A stretch of 64,000 nt of DNA from Microlunatus panaciterrae (GTDB taxonomy: Bacteria; Actinomycetota; Actinomycetes; Propionibacteriales; Propionibacteriaceae): contig NZ_JAFBCF010000001.1 of assembly GCF_016907535.1 (NCBI RefSeq), forward strand, positions 1,736,001-1,800,000, written 5' to 3'. The position numbers were made by a program, and so were the translations under genes. The notes under the pieces were generated by a model. It ran no database searches. It had not been told where the DNA came from and worked only from the letters and a program-made list of their open reading frames with translations. Within the stretch, counting starts at the first letter, position 1; each line of letters begins with the position of its first letter. Shown piece after piece: positions 35,566 to 43,045 of the stretch.

Positions 35566-36351
35566 TCAGTTCCCTCTCTCTTGGTCTGCAGGCGTCTCGG
35601 GATGGGCGGGCGTGTCTTGGTCTGCTGGCTCGGCCTGGTGGTCGGCCGCCCCCAGTACGTCGATCACGATGTCGACGTCCTGGCGGTCGGCGCCGGACTG
35701 CTCGGCCAGGTCGTGTCGGGCGGAGAGGCCCTTGGCGGTGACGTCCAGGTGCACCGGTCCGCTCGGCAGCGACAGCGTCCAGCGACCGTTGTGGGTCGTG
35801 GTGACGGGTTGGCCGTCCGGATGCAGCCTGATCACCGCCCCGGACAACGGGGTCCCGTCCGCGGCCAGCACCCGCCCCTGGACCTGCCGCAACCCGCCGC
35901 CCCTCAGGTTCAACGGCCGGCGTACCGGCGGGGCGACAGCACGGTGCAACGGCAGCCGCACCGGCACGGTGATCATGAACGCCGGCGCCGGCGGAAGCCC
36001 GAGTGATCGCCACAGCTCGGGATCGGGTTGTCCGGCCAGCAGCTCCCAGGACCGTTCGACCAGTGCCTGCACCATCAGCGCCGCCGCGGCATCGGCGGCG
36101 GCGGCGTGGTCGGGCCCGTGCGCCAGCACCAGCACATGGGCGTCCACCCGGGCGGCGACCGGATCGGAGTTGTGCACGCCGGCGACCAACCGAACGGTGG
36201 ACAGCTGGATGTAGCTGTCCGCCCGGTCGTCTGCCGGGCCGATCTGGCACGGCAGCCCCGACCGGTCCTGGACCCAGTCACGGATCGCCGAGAGCTCAGC
36301 CGCCAGGATCCCCTGGGCGGAAGGCGTCTGGCTACGGGTTGCCGCTGGCAT
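35566..36351 (-). CDS. DUF4255-like tail-terminator protein with carboxypeptidase-regulatory-like domain
   Basis: A 261-residue protein. Residues about 12-140 resemble DUF4255 / Pvc16-type proteins that cap the distal end of injection-system tails. Residues about 155-210 form a Ig-like carboxypeptidase-regulatory-like domain (VQGRVLAADGTPLSGAVIRL ... TTTHNGRWTLSLP). The tail is acidic and Pro-rich. It lies 2 bp before the sheath gene, the position of the cap gene in related operons. It overlaps the HExxH gene by 20 bp. Confidence 0.8.
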   Translation of the reverse strand: MPAATRSQTPSAQGILAAELSAIRDWVQDRSGLPCQIGPADDRADSYIQLSTVRLVAGVHNSDPVAARVDAHVLVLAHGPDHAAAADAAAALMVQALVERSWELLAGQPDPELWRSLGLPPAPAFMITVPVRLPLHRAVAPPVRRPLNLRGGGLRQVQGRVLAADGTPLSGAVIRLHPDGQPVTTTHNGRWTLSLPSGPVHLDVTAKGLSARHDLAEQSGADRQDVDIVIDVLGAADHQAEPADQDTPAHPETPADQERGN

Positions 36352-36910
36352 ATGCCCACACCTCGAACGGGGTCGCGTAGTAGATCCAGCCGAAGAAGCC
36401 GTGGACCGCGGATTTGCCGGGTGGTTGCAGTGCCGCCCTGCGGCGCACCCCGGTCGCCTTGAGGATCAGGCCCACCAGCAGGGTGAAGCCGCCCTGCACC
36501 AGGAAGGTGACGACATAGGAGAGGGCGAAGATCGGCAGGTAGGCGGGACCGAAGAGGCGGGCCTGCAGCAGGTGCATCCGCTCATGCTGACCGGCGCTGC
36601 CGAGGTTGACCGTGCCGAGCGTCTGCAACACGTTGTTGCCGAAGCCGGTGGTCGAACGCGGCGCGAAGCTGACCCAGCCCTGGCCGCGGGTCTGCGCCGC
36701 CGAGGGCCGGCCGAAGATCGCGTAGAGCGGCAACCCGATCAGGGTGCCGAGGAGCGTGTTCGGCAGGCTCCAGGTGCAGTCGAGGAGCAGCAGTAACCAT
36801 CCGCGCGGGCTGTGCAGGTCATACGCCTTCAGGACGAGTGCCACCGCGATGTACACGGCCAGCAGCACCCCGCAGATGATGGCGATGATCAGTAGGGTCA
36901 TGATCTTCAC
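36332..36910 (-). CDS. Membrane protein with HExxH motif in the CIS operon
   Basis: A 192-residue protein with hydrophobic helices at about 5-28, 37-65 and 122-150. A zinc-protease-like motif QHERMHLLQ (His109, Glu110, His113) lies just before the third helix, and PFEVWAY near the end offers Glu183 as a possible third ligand. The pattern recurs in poorly characterised membrane proteins with HER-x-H-x-x-Q. Enzymatic activity is unproven. It is packed between the Ig/PASTA gene and the cap gene, overlapping both (4 and 20 bp). Confidence 0.75.
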   Translation of the reverse strand: MKIMTLLIIAIICGVLLAVYIAVALVLKAYDLHSPRGWLLLLLDCTWSLPNTLLGTLIGLPLYAIFGRPSAAQTRGQGWVSFAPRSTTGFGNNVLQTLGTVNLGSAGQHERMHLLQARLFGPAYLPIFALSYVVTFLVQGGFTLLVGLILKATGVRRRAALQPPGKSAVHGFFGWIYYATPFEVWAYASGNP

Positions 36911-37938
36911 TTCGCCGTCTGCTTGAGCGTCGGCCGGGTGGTGTCCCTGAAGCAGAACGGCGGCTTGATCGCCTTGTGCGCCGTCAGGGCGACGCTGCTC
37001 CCCGGGTCCACCGGTGTTCCGGCAGCAATGCTCTGGGTGAGGATCCTCGGGCCGCAGATCGGCGGATCCACCAGGTTGATCAACAAGGTGAGGCCCTGTT
37101 GCTGAGCCAGGCGCTGCGCCTGGCTCACGCTCAGGCCGACGAAGTCCGGCATGGCCACCTTGTCGGAGGCCACCTTGGCCGTCTCCGTCGACGAGGCCAT
37201 GCCCTTGGCCCCGCGCTTGGTGACCGCTGTCACGGTGACCCGCAGGGTGCGCCCCACCTCAGCGTCGGTGGCGACAAAGGTGGACTTGGTGGCGCCGGCG
37301 ACGGGTGCACAGACGCCGACGGCGGTGCAGGACTCCCACTGAAACGTGAACCTGTCGATGGTGGAGTCCCATTCACCCTCGTCGGCGGTCAGCTGCTTCC
37401 CGACCTGGGGAGTCCCATTCACCACCGGCGCGGAGATGACCTTGGGCGTCGGGTCGGTCCGGAGCAGGAAGAACCAGACGGCCGCGCCGATGACCAGCAG
37501 CACAACCACAGCGATGATGATCAGCAGCCAGGGGAACTTCTTCGGCTCGACCGGGGCAGGCACGGTGAAGGAGACCGACTGGCCGGAGACCATCTCGGTG
37601 TTGTCCTCGGCGACCACCTCGAGTCGCAGGGTGCGCTTGCCCTCCGGAGCGGTGTCCGGGACCCGCACCAGCACGTCCGCGGTGAGGGTGCCGCCGATAT
37701 TCAGTGGTACCTCGGTCTCGCCCGTCACCGACAGCCAGGAATCCTCGGCGCCGTCGCCGCCCTTGGGCACCAGTCGCGCACGTACCGGCCGACCCATCAG
37801 GTTGGTCACGGTGAAAGTCGTTCTGCCGGTCCGGTCAGCCGCCAGCGTGAGCTCGGGCGGCGCTTTCACCGAGAACGGCGTCGGCGCCCCGGGTGGGGGA
37901 ACCGGAGCTCCACCCCCGCCGGCGGGACCTATGGTCAT
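36907..37938 (-). CDS. Ig-like/TM/PASTA membrane protein of the CIS operon
   Basis: A 343-residue single-pass protein. A Pro/Gly-rich start and an Ig-like domain (about 20-127) precede one TM helix (about 135-158); after it come a bacterial Ig-like domain (about 165-258) and a PASTA-like domain (about 262-322, MPDFVGLSVSQAQRLAQQQGL). Positive-inside logic puts the first domain in the cytoplasm and PASTA in the wall. The ATG at 37938 aligns with the start of the paralogous next gene; an upstream GTG at 37998 is possible. It may tether the injection system to membrane and wall. Confidence 0.78.
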   Translation of the reverse strand: MTIGPAGGGGAPVPPPGAPTPFSVKAPPELTLAADRTGRTTFTVTNLMGRPVRARLVPKGGDGAEDSWLSVTGETEVPLNIGGTLTADVLVRVPDTAPEGKRTLRLEVVAEDNTEMVSGQSVSFTVPAPVEPKKFPWLLIIIAVVVLLVIGAAVWFFLLRTDPTPKVISAPVVNGTPQVGKQLTADEGEWDSTIDRFTFQWESCTAVGVCAPVAGATKSTFVATDAEVGRTLRVTVTAVTKRGAKGMASSTETAKVASDKVAMPDFVGLSVSQAQRLAQQQGLTLLINLVDPPICGPRILTQSIAAGTPVDPGSSVALTAHKAIKPPFCFRDTTRPTLKQTAK

Positions 37939-38006
37939 ACTGGCAAAGAGTTTCCACGCCCGGCCCTGATACACGACCGGCAACTGCCACCCCATCACCC
38001 AATTGC

Positions 38007-38513
38007 TCAGTTGCTCACTACCGCGAGCACGATGATGCCGACCACCAGCAGGCCGATCAGGGCGAACAGTGACAGCAGCACGATCAGCGCGATCCTGAGC
38101 CAGTGGTACTTGCGTCGGGGTCTCACCGGCACCACGGACGGCGCACCTACGGAGAACGCGACCGACTGCCCGACTACCGTCTCCGTGTCGTCCTCGGCCA
38201 CGACCTCGAGGATCAGCAGGTGCTGGCCCGCCGGGGCTGTCGGGGGGACCACCACCCGCACGTCGGCGGTGATGGTGCTGCCGACGCTCATCGGGATCTC
38301 CGCTCCGCCGACCACGGCGAAGGAGAAGGTCTCGGCTCCACGATCCCCGCGCGGCATCAACCTGGCCCGAACCGGACGGCCGGTGAGGTTGGTGACCGTG
38401 AAGGTGGTCGTGCCGGTGCGGTCGGGTGCCAGCTTCAGCTCGGCCGGAGCCGTGACAGTGAACGGCACAGCGCCAGCCGGCGTGCCTGGGCCAGCTGGCG
38501 GCTCTGTCGTCAT
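38007..38513 (-). CDS. Ig-like/TM membrane protein, first gene of the CIS operon
   Basis: A 168-residue tail-anchored protein. Residues 15-122 are clearly paralogous to the N-terminal domain of the next gene (shared TFTVTN-L-x-GRPVRARL, LRLEVVAED/LILEVVAED and GQSV-x-F segments). A basic RPRRK segment precedes the C-terminal TM helix (about 138-165), with almost nothing after it, so the Ig-like domain should face the cytoplasm. It starts the 14-gene minus-strand run. No clear Shine-Dalgarno is seen. Confidence 0.78.
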   Translation of the reverse strand: MTTEPPAGPGTPAGAVPFTVTAPAELKLAPDRTGTTTFTVTNLTGRPVRARLMPRGDRGAETFSFAVVGGAEIPMSVGSTITADVRVVVPPTAPAGQHLLILEVVAEDDTETVVGQSVAFSVGAPSVVPVRPRRKYHWLRIALIVLLSLFALIGLLVVGIIVLAVVSN

Positions 38514-38621
38514 GACTGAAGGAGGGCGGCTTCGCTCTGGTGATACCTCACCGGTGCGGGTATCTGACTTGGCGGCCGGCGCCTCTTTCTGGCGAGCACG
38601 AATCTCACCAAGGAGCACGTC

Positions 38622-38921
38622 ATGAACCTCAAGACCATCCAGACCATCATCGGCGGCATCTTCGGCATCGCAGCCGGTGTGGCCGGCGTGGTCATCGGCA
38701 TCATGAAGTCCGAGGCCGCCTACATCGTGATCGGTGTGGCGTTCCTCGCCGCCACCGGCTATGCGCTGTTGGCCGGACTGTCGGCCAGCCCACGCGGGTC
38801 GCTGCCGCCCAACCCGAAGGTCGGGGCGAAGTTCATGGGGCTCTCCGACCGTCAGCTGCTGATCGTGGGCGCCATCCTGCTGGTCGGCTTCGTCGTCGGC
38901 GGCATCCTGCTCGCTCTCTGA
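38622..38921 (+). CDS. Small two-helix membrane protein
   Basis: A 99-residue protein with hydrophobic helices at about 8-27, 32-52 and 77-98, joined by a short Pro-containing loop (SPRGSLPPNPKVGAKF). AAGGAG lies six nt before the ATG. It is divergent from the CIS operon, 108 bp away, and converges with the transketolase gene three bp beyond its stop. No known family; a link with the injection system is possible only by position. Confidence 0.7.
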   Translation: MNLKTIQTIIGGIFGIAAGVAGVVIGIMKSEAAYIVIGVAFLAATGYALLAGLSASPRGSLPPNPKVGAKFMGLSDRQLLIVGAILLVGFVVGGILLAL

Positions 38922-38924
38922 GCC

Positions 38925-39899
38925 TCACGCTCGCCGGGCGATGGTCTGCACCGCGGCGTCCCGGATGCCGGCCGGCGACATGCCGTAGCGGTCCAGCAGG
39001 TAGGACGCGGACCCGGTCGGGGCGAACTCGGGGACGCCCAGGATCTTGACCGGCACCGGGCACCGGTCCACCACCGTCTCGGCGACGGCGCTGCCCAGCC
39101 CCCCGCTGATGGTCGATTCCTCGGCGGTGACGATGGCACCGGTCTCTGCTGCGGCTGCGACCACTGCCTCGACATCCAGCGGCTTGACCGTCGGGATCGA
39201 GAGCACCCTGGCGGAGACACCTTCCGCCGCCAACAGGTGGGCTGCGGCCAAGGTGCGGGAAATGACCGTCCCGTTGGAGATCAGGGTGACGTCGTCGCCG
39301 TCGCGTAGCGTGACCGCACGGCCCGGGCGGAACCGGTAGTCGTCGGGGTTGATCTTGGGTACGGCCATCCTGCTGACCCGGATGTAGACCGGCCCCTGGT
39401 GCTCGGCGGCCCACCGGATCGCGGCCACGGTCTCGATCGGGTCGGCAGGCACGATGATGATCATGTTGTCGATCGCCCGTAGCCAGGCGATGTCCTCGAT
39501 CGAGTGGTGAGTCGGGCCGAGGTCGCCGTAGGCCATCCCCGGGCTCATCCCGCACAGCTTGATGTTGTAGTTGGAGTAGCCGGCATCGACCTTGATCTGC
39601 TCCAGGGCGCGCGCCGTCAGGAAGCATGCGGCGGCGGACACGAACGGGATCCGACCGCCGTTGGCGAGACCGGCGGCGACCCCGACCATGGCCTGCTCGG
39701 CGATGCCGACGTTGACCAGCCGGTCCGGGAAGGCCCGCTCGAAGTCCACCAGCTTGCTGGAGCCCACCGAGTCGTTGACCACGGCCACGATCCGCTGGTC
39801 GTTGCGGGCCAGGTCGGCGAGCACCTCGACGTAGGCGTCGCGGCAGTCGAACAGCGGCTGCTCCTCGGTCGGGCGGAGGGTGGTGAGCGCGTCGATCAC
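38925..39899 (-). CDS. Transketolase C-terminal subunit (pyrimidine-binding half)
   Basis: A 324-residue half-transketolase. It contains the PYR domain with the catalytic Glu region (VNVGIAEQAMVGVAAGLA), the segment DLGPTHHSIEDIA, and the C-terminal domain (VLSIPTVKPLD, ILGVPEFAPTGSASYLLDRYG). With the upstream N-terminal half it should transfer two-carbon ketol groups between sugar phosphates, using thiamine diphosphate. The two frames overlap by 4 bp (ATGA). Last gene of the catabolic operon. Confidence 0.92.
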   Translation of the reverse strand: MIDALTTLRPTEEQPLFDCRDAYVEVLADLARNDQRIVAVVNDSVGSSKLVDFERAFPDRLVNVGIAEQAMVGVAAGLANGGRIPFVSAAACFLTARALEQIKVDAGYSNYNIKLCGMSPGMAYGDLGPTHHSIEDIAWLRAIDNMIIIVPADPIETVAAIRWAAEHQGPVYIRVSRMAVPKINPDDYRFRPGRAVTLRDGDDVTLISNGTVISRTLAAAHLLAAEGVSARVLSIPTVKPLDVEAVVAAAAETGAIVTAEESTISGGLGSAVAETVVDRCPVPVKILGVPEFAPTGSASYLLDRYGMSPAGIRDAAVQTIARRA

Positions 39900-40825
39900 G
39901 GTTGCTCCTCAAATCCGGCCAGCCCTGTTCGACTCAGCCCGGTGGGGTTCAACTCGGCCAGCGCCAGCTCGAACTCTGTCGCCTTCGGCACCCGGTGATG
40001 CCAGTTGACGTTGTCGCTCATGAACGAGATGGGATGACCCTTGTGGGTGCGCGCGATGACGCAGGTCGGCCGACCCGGGGTGGCGGGTGCCGCGCTCAAC
40101 GCGTCCAGCAGGGCGCCGTGGTCGTGCCCGTCGAGCTCCACCACGGAGAACCCGAAGGCGGCCGCCTTCGCGGGAAGCGGCTCGAGGTCGTTGGTCTCCG
40201 CGATGGTCGCGCCCTGCTGCAGCCCGTTGCGGTCAACGATCAGCACCAGGTTGTCCAGTGCGTGGTGCGCGGCGGTCATCATCGCCTCCCAGTTGCTGCC
40301 CTCCTGCAGCTCACCGTCGCCGACCAGGACGAAGGTGCGACGTCGCGAGCCGTCGAGCTTCGCCGCGATCGCATGCCCGACCGCAATCGGCAGGCCATGC
40401 CCGAGCGGACCGGTGTTGGCTTCGACACCGGCGACCTTGGTGCGGTTGGGGTGGCCGTTCAGGGCCGACAGCGGCTGCAGGAAGGTGGCCAGTTCCGTCA
40501 CCGGCAGAAAGCCCACCGCGGCCAGGGTGGTGTACAGCGCCCCTGCGACGTGGCCTTTGCTGAGGAAGAACCGGTCCCGTTCCGGGTCGCCCGGTCGGCC
40601 CGGGTCGACGTTGAGCACGGCCGCATACAGCGTGGCCAGGATGTCGATGGCCGAGAAGTCTCCCCCGATATGACCGGCCCCGGCATGGTGTACCAGCTTC
40701 AGGTCCTGGATCCGGATCTGCCGGGCCAGCTCGGCCAGGTGGGCGATCTGGCCCTCCCTGGTGGCCAGCGGGTCGACGCGCCCAAGCACCGGCATCGTGG
40801 CATGCTCGAGCAGCAGCGGAGTCAT
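39896..40825 (-). CDS. Transketolase N-terminal subunit (ThDP diphosphate-binding half)
   Basis: A 309-residue half-transketolase with the ThDP-binding GDG-N motif ([15 protein letters not shown] ... VDRNG), [21 protein letters not shown] near the N-terminus, and [14 protein letters not shown]. Split transketolases of this kind are often dedicated to sugar catabolic loci rather than central metabolism. It overlaps both neighbours by 4 bp, so the TIM-barrel gene, this gene and the C-terminal half should be translated as a coupled unit. Confidence 0.93.
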   Translation of the reverse strand: MTPLLLEHATMPVLGRVDPLATREGQIAHLAELARQIRIQDLKLVHHAGAGHIGGDFSAIDILATLYAAVLNVDPGRPGDPERDRFFLSKGHVAGALYTTLAAVGFLPVTELATFLQPLSALNGHPNRTKVAGVEANTGPLGHGLPIAVGHAIAAKLDGSRRRTFVLVGDGELQEGSNWEAMMTAAHHALDNLVLIVDRNGLQQGATIAETNDLEPLPAKAAAFGFSVVELDGHDHGALLDALSAAPATPGRPTCVIARTHKGHPISFMSDNVNWHHRVPKATEFELALAELNPTGLSRTGLAGFEEQP

Positions 40826-41826
40826 CGCGGTGACTCCAGTCCCGCCATCGACGTCAGCAGCGCGTCCTGGACCAGCCGGTGCGCCGCGAGCGCGTCGTGC
40901 CGGGACTGTGCCTCGGCCAGCGCGTCGTCGTCGATCACGTCCAGGGCTCGGTGGATCGCCTTGAGGAAGCGGATCGCCAGCCTCGCCGCCTCGACGCTGT
41001 CCTCACGGAACGGGAACTGGTCGAGCTGCCAGACGCCCTGCCAGCCGTTGCGTCGCAGCGTGTGGAAGAACTCGAACGTCTCGACCAGATGCACCGAACC
41101 GACCACCATGTCGTCATCCCAGCCGCGCATGTTGTCGTTCACATCGATCGCAAACAGCCGACCGTAGTCGATGGCGAGCTGGGCAGCGTCGGCCGGGGAC
41201 TCCAGTCCGTACAGTGAGTGGCCGAAGTCGAGCAGGATGCCCAGGTTCGGCAGCCCGATCTTCTCGATACCCAGCAGAGTGCGCGCCGCCGACGGGAAGA
41301 TGATCTTGACCCGCGGCTCGCGCGGCTTGTACTCGATCACGAAGTTGATCTCCGGATGGGCCGAGACGAGCTCCTTGAGACCATCCAGGGCGAGGTTCCA
41401 CAGATCATGGTGATTGACCTGGAAGGGGTAGTCCCAGCCGTCCTGTCCGGTCCACAGCTTGACGTAGTCGCAGCCGAGCTGCTTGGCCACCGCGGTGGCC
41501 TCGTGCATCAGCTCCAGCGCCTGCTGACGGATTCTGGGGTCGGGGTTGGTGAAGGAACCCTTCATGAAGGTCCGGGTGTAGATCTCCGGGGTGATGGCGA
41601 TGGCCCGCAGCCCGTTCCGGGCCAGCGCCGCGTTGACCTCCGCCAGCGTTCCGTCGAAACCGACGAACGGGTAGTTCAGGTCGACCACGGACAGGTCCCC
41701 GACGGCTCCGGCTCGGTCGATCTGCTCGAGCAGTCCCACCTCGGGCCCGTAGCCGTCGGTGGCGTAGCGGTCCTTGTAGGTGGCGAAGTGCCAGATGCCG
41801 GCACCGAACACAGGTAGCTCACTCAT
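40822..41826 (-). CDS. Sugar phosphate isomerase/epimerase (xylose isomerase-like TIM barrel)
   Basis: A 334-residue AP_endonuclease-2-type TIM barrel. Metal/substrate residues typical of the family are visible in [12 protein letters not shown] (Glu), [13 protein letters not shown] (Asp, His) and [19 protein letters not shown] (Asp). Likely an aldose-ketose isomerase or epimerase acting on the sugar that the neighbouring kinase and transketolase use. It lies between the nucleoside-hydrolase-like gene and the transketolase halves. Confidence 0.88.
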   Translation of the reverse strand: MSELPVFGAGIWHFATYKDRYATDGYGPEVGLLEQIDRAGAVGDLSVVDLNYPFVGFDGTLAEVNAALARNGLRAIAITPEIYTRTFMKGSFTNPDPRIRQQALELMHEATAVAKQLGCDYVKLWTGQDGWDYPFQVNHHDLWNLALDGLKELVSAHPEINFVIEYKPREPRVKIIFPSAARTLLGIEKIGLPNLGILLDFGHSLYGLESPADAAQLAIDYGRLFAIDVNDNMRGWDDDMVVGSVHLVETFEFFHTLRRNGWQGVWQLDQFPFREDSVEAARLAIRFLKAIHRALDVIDDDALAEAQSRHDALAAHRLVQDALLTSMAGLESPR

Positions 41827-41865
41827 GATGTCCTCAATTCAAGGTGGTTGTGGTGGCGCGGCACG

Positions 41866-42765
41866 TCAGGAGGCATCGGGGTCGCGCGGCTCGCGCGCGA
41901 AACGTCTGATCTTGGCGAACATGTCCTCGAGCATGAAGCGCACGTCGACGGACTCGACCAGCCGGATCGGGTGCCCCGAACCGGGCAGGTAGCCGCCCTC
42001 CGCTCCGAACCGGGGGGCGGGCACCTCACGCGACACCGCTCCCCTGGGGTACAGCATCAGGGCGATCGCCGGAGAGTCGCCCAGCGACCGGGACTCGATC
42101 GGCTCACCGTGGTGGCGCGCGTTCCAGTCGACCAGCTGGGTGATGAGGTATCGGCCGAGTTCTCCGCAGCCGCCGATCCGCTCCTCCAGCTCGGCATAGC
42201 CGACTGAGCACATCGAGTAGACACTGCTCGGCACCTGCCAGAGGTCGATGCCGGAGTCGAACACGACATTGGCGGCGGCGATGTCGTTGGACAGGTTGAA
42301 CTCGACCGTCGTCTGATAGCCGCCCGTGCCGTGCTCACGGCCACCGATCCAGATCACCGTGACGTTGCGGTTCACGATCTCCGGCTCGAGCAGGATGGCC
42401 GAGGCCATGTCAGTCAACGGTCCGAGGAAGCTGACGAACAGCGGGTCGTCGGCAGTGCTGGCCATCGCCTCGGTGATGATCAGACGTGCCCCAGGCGAGT
42501 CCCTCGGGGTCGACTCGTCGGCGAGAGGGACCGCTGCACCGTTCGCGACCGGCACCTGGCCCTCCATCCGGAGCAGCTTCACCAGCAGGTCGACCTCTTC
42601 CCGCGACTCCTCCATGCTCCGTTCTGAGCGACGGGTGCCGAAGTGCGCAGGAATGACCCCGCGGATGTCCAGTGAAGGAGAGAGCAGTCCATGCACGATG
42701 GCGAACTGGTCGTCCGCCTCATTCTTCGCGTCAGTGTTGATGATGACTCGACGTCGCTGCGGCAT
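41866..42765 (-). CDS. Nucleoside hydrolase-like protein (IUNH superfamily)
   Basis: A 299-residue IUNH-fold protein. The calcium site is the variant NTDAKNEADDQ in place of the usual DTDPGxDD, placing it in an atypical subgroup. Other signatures are FLGPLTDMASAI, VIWIGGREHGTGGY and EFNLSNDIAAANVVF. It may release ribose or another pentose from a nucleoside or N-glycoside. First gene of the minus-strand catabolic operon; SD GGAG six nt before the ATG. Divergent from the FGGY kinase across a shared operator region. Confidence 0.85.
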   Translation of the reverse strand: MPQRRRVIINTDAKNEADDQFAIVHGLLSPSLDIRGVIPAHFGTRRSERSMEESREEVDLLVKLLRMEGQVPVANGAAVPLADESTPRDSPGARLIITEAMASTADDPLFVSFLGPLTDMASAILLEPEIVNRNVTVIWIGGREHGTGGYQTTVEFNLSNDIAAANVVFDSGIDLWQVPSSVYSMCSVGYAELEERIGGCGELGRYLITQLVDWNARHHGEPIESRSLGDSPAIALMLYPRGAVSREVPAPRFGAEGGYLPGSGHPIRLVESVDVRFMLEDMFAKIRRFAREPRDPDAS

Positions 42766-42790
42766 TGCGGCTCCAGAGCTGGTGTGAACG

Positions 42791-42822
42791 AGATTGCATT
42801 TCCATGCACACGTGAATAATCT
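42791..42822 (+). promoter_or_regulatory. Divergent promoter with palindromic operator for the catabolic locus
   Basis: On the plus strand, TTGCAT (42794-42799), a 17-bp spacer and TAATCT (42817-42822) form a good promoter. The -35 is embedded in TGCAT-TTCC-ATGCA (42795-42808), a perfect 5-bp inverted repeat. On the minus strand, CAATCT (42791-42796) could be the -10 for the nucleoside-hydrolase gene. The neighbouring SorC regulator is the obvious candidate to bind; this is inference. Confidence 0.7.
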
Positions 42823-42863
42823 GTCACTACTGCTTTGCCGTCAAGTCGTCGAGAACGACATGT

Positions 42864-43024
42864 GTTCTGAGCCCGTCGAACAACGTGTTCTGAGCCCGTC
42901 GAAGAACGTGTTCTGAGCCTGTCGAAGAACGTGTTCTGAGCCTGTCGAAGAACGTGTTCTGAGCCTGTCGAAGAACGTGTTCTGAGCCTGTCGAAGAACG
43001 TGTTCTGAGCCTGTCGAAGAACGC
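42864..43024. repeat. Seven tandem copies of a 23-bp unit in the leader of the FGGY kinase gene
   Basis: Copies begin GTTCTGAG at 42864, 42887, 42910, 42933, 42956, 42979 and 43002. Each contains the REP-like core (CTGAGCCTGTCGAA) with arms GTTCT/AGAAC. Copies 1-2 have CCCGTCG where the others have CCTGTCG. The array ends 21 bp before the proposed start codon and lies wholly downstream of the predicted promoter, so it should be transcribed into the 5' leader. There are no unique spacers, so it is not a CRISPR array. Confidence 0.92.
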
Positions 43025-43045
43025 TGGCACACTGACCGAGAGGAG

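Noticed and set aside
26084-38513. Prophage or type VI secretion system
   Set aside because: No capsid, portal, terminase, lysis or integrase genes for a prophage, and no TssJ/L/M, Hcp or ClpV for T6SS. Gene order fits an eCIS-type injection system.
42864-43024. CRISPR array
   Set aside because: The seven copies abut one another with no unique spacers, and no cas genes are nearby. It is a tandem expansion of the REP-like element.
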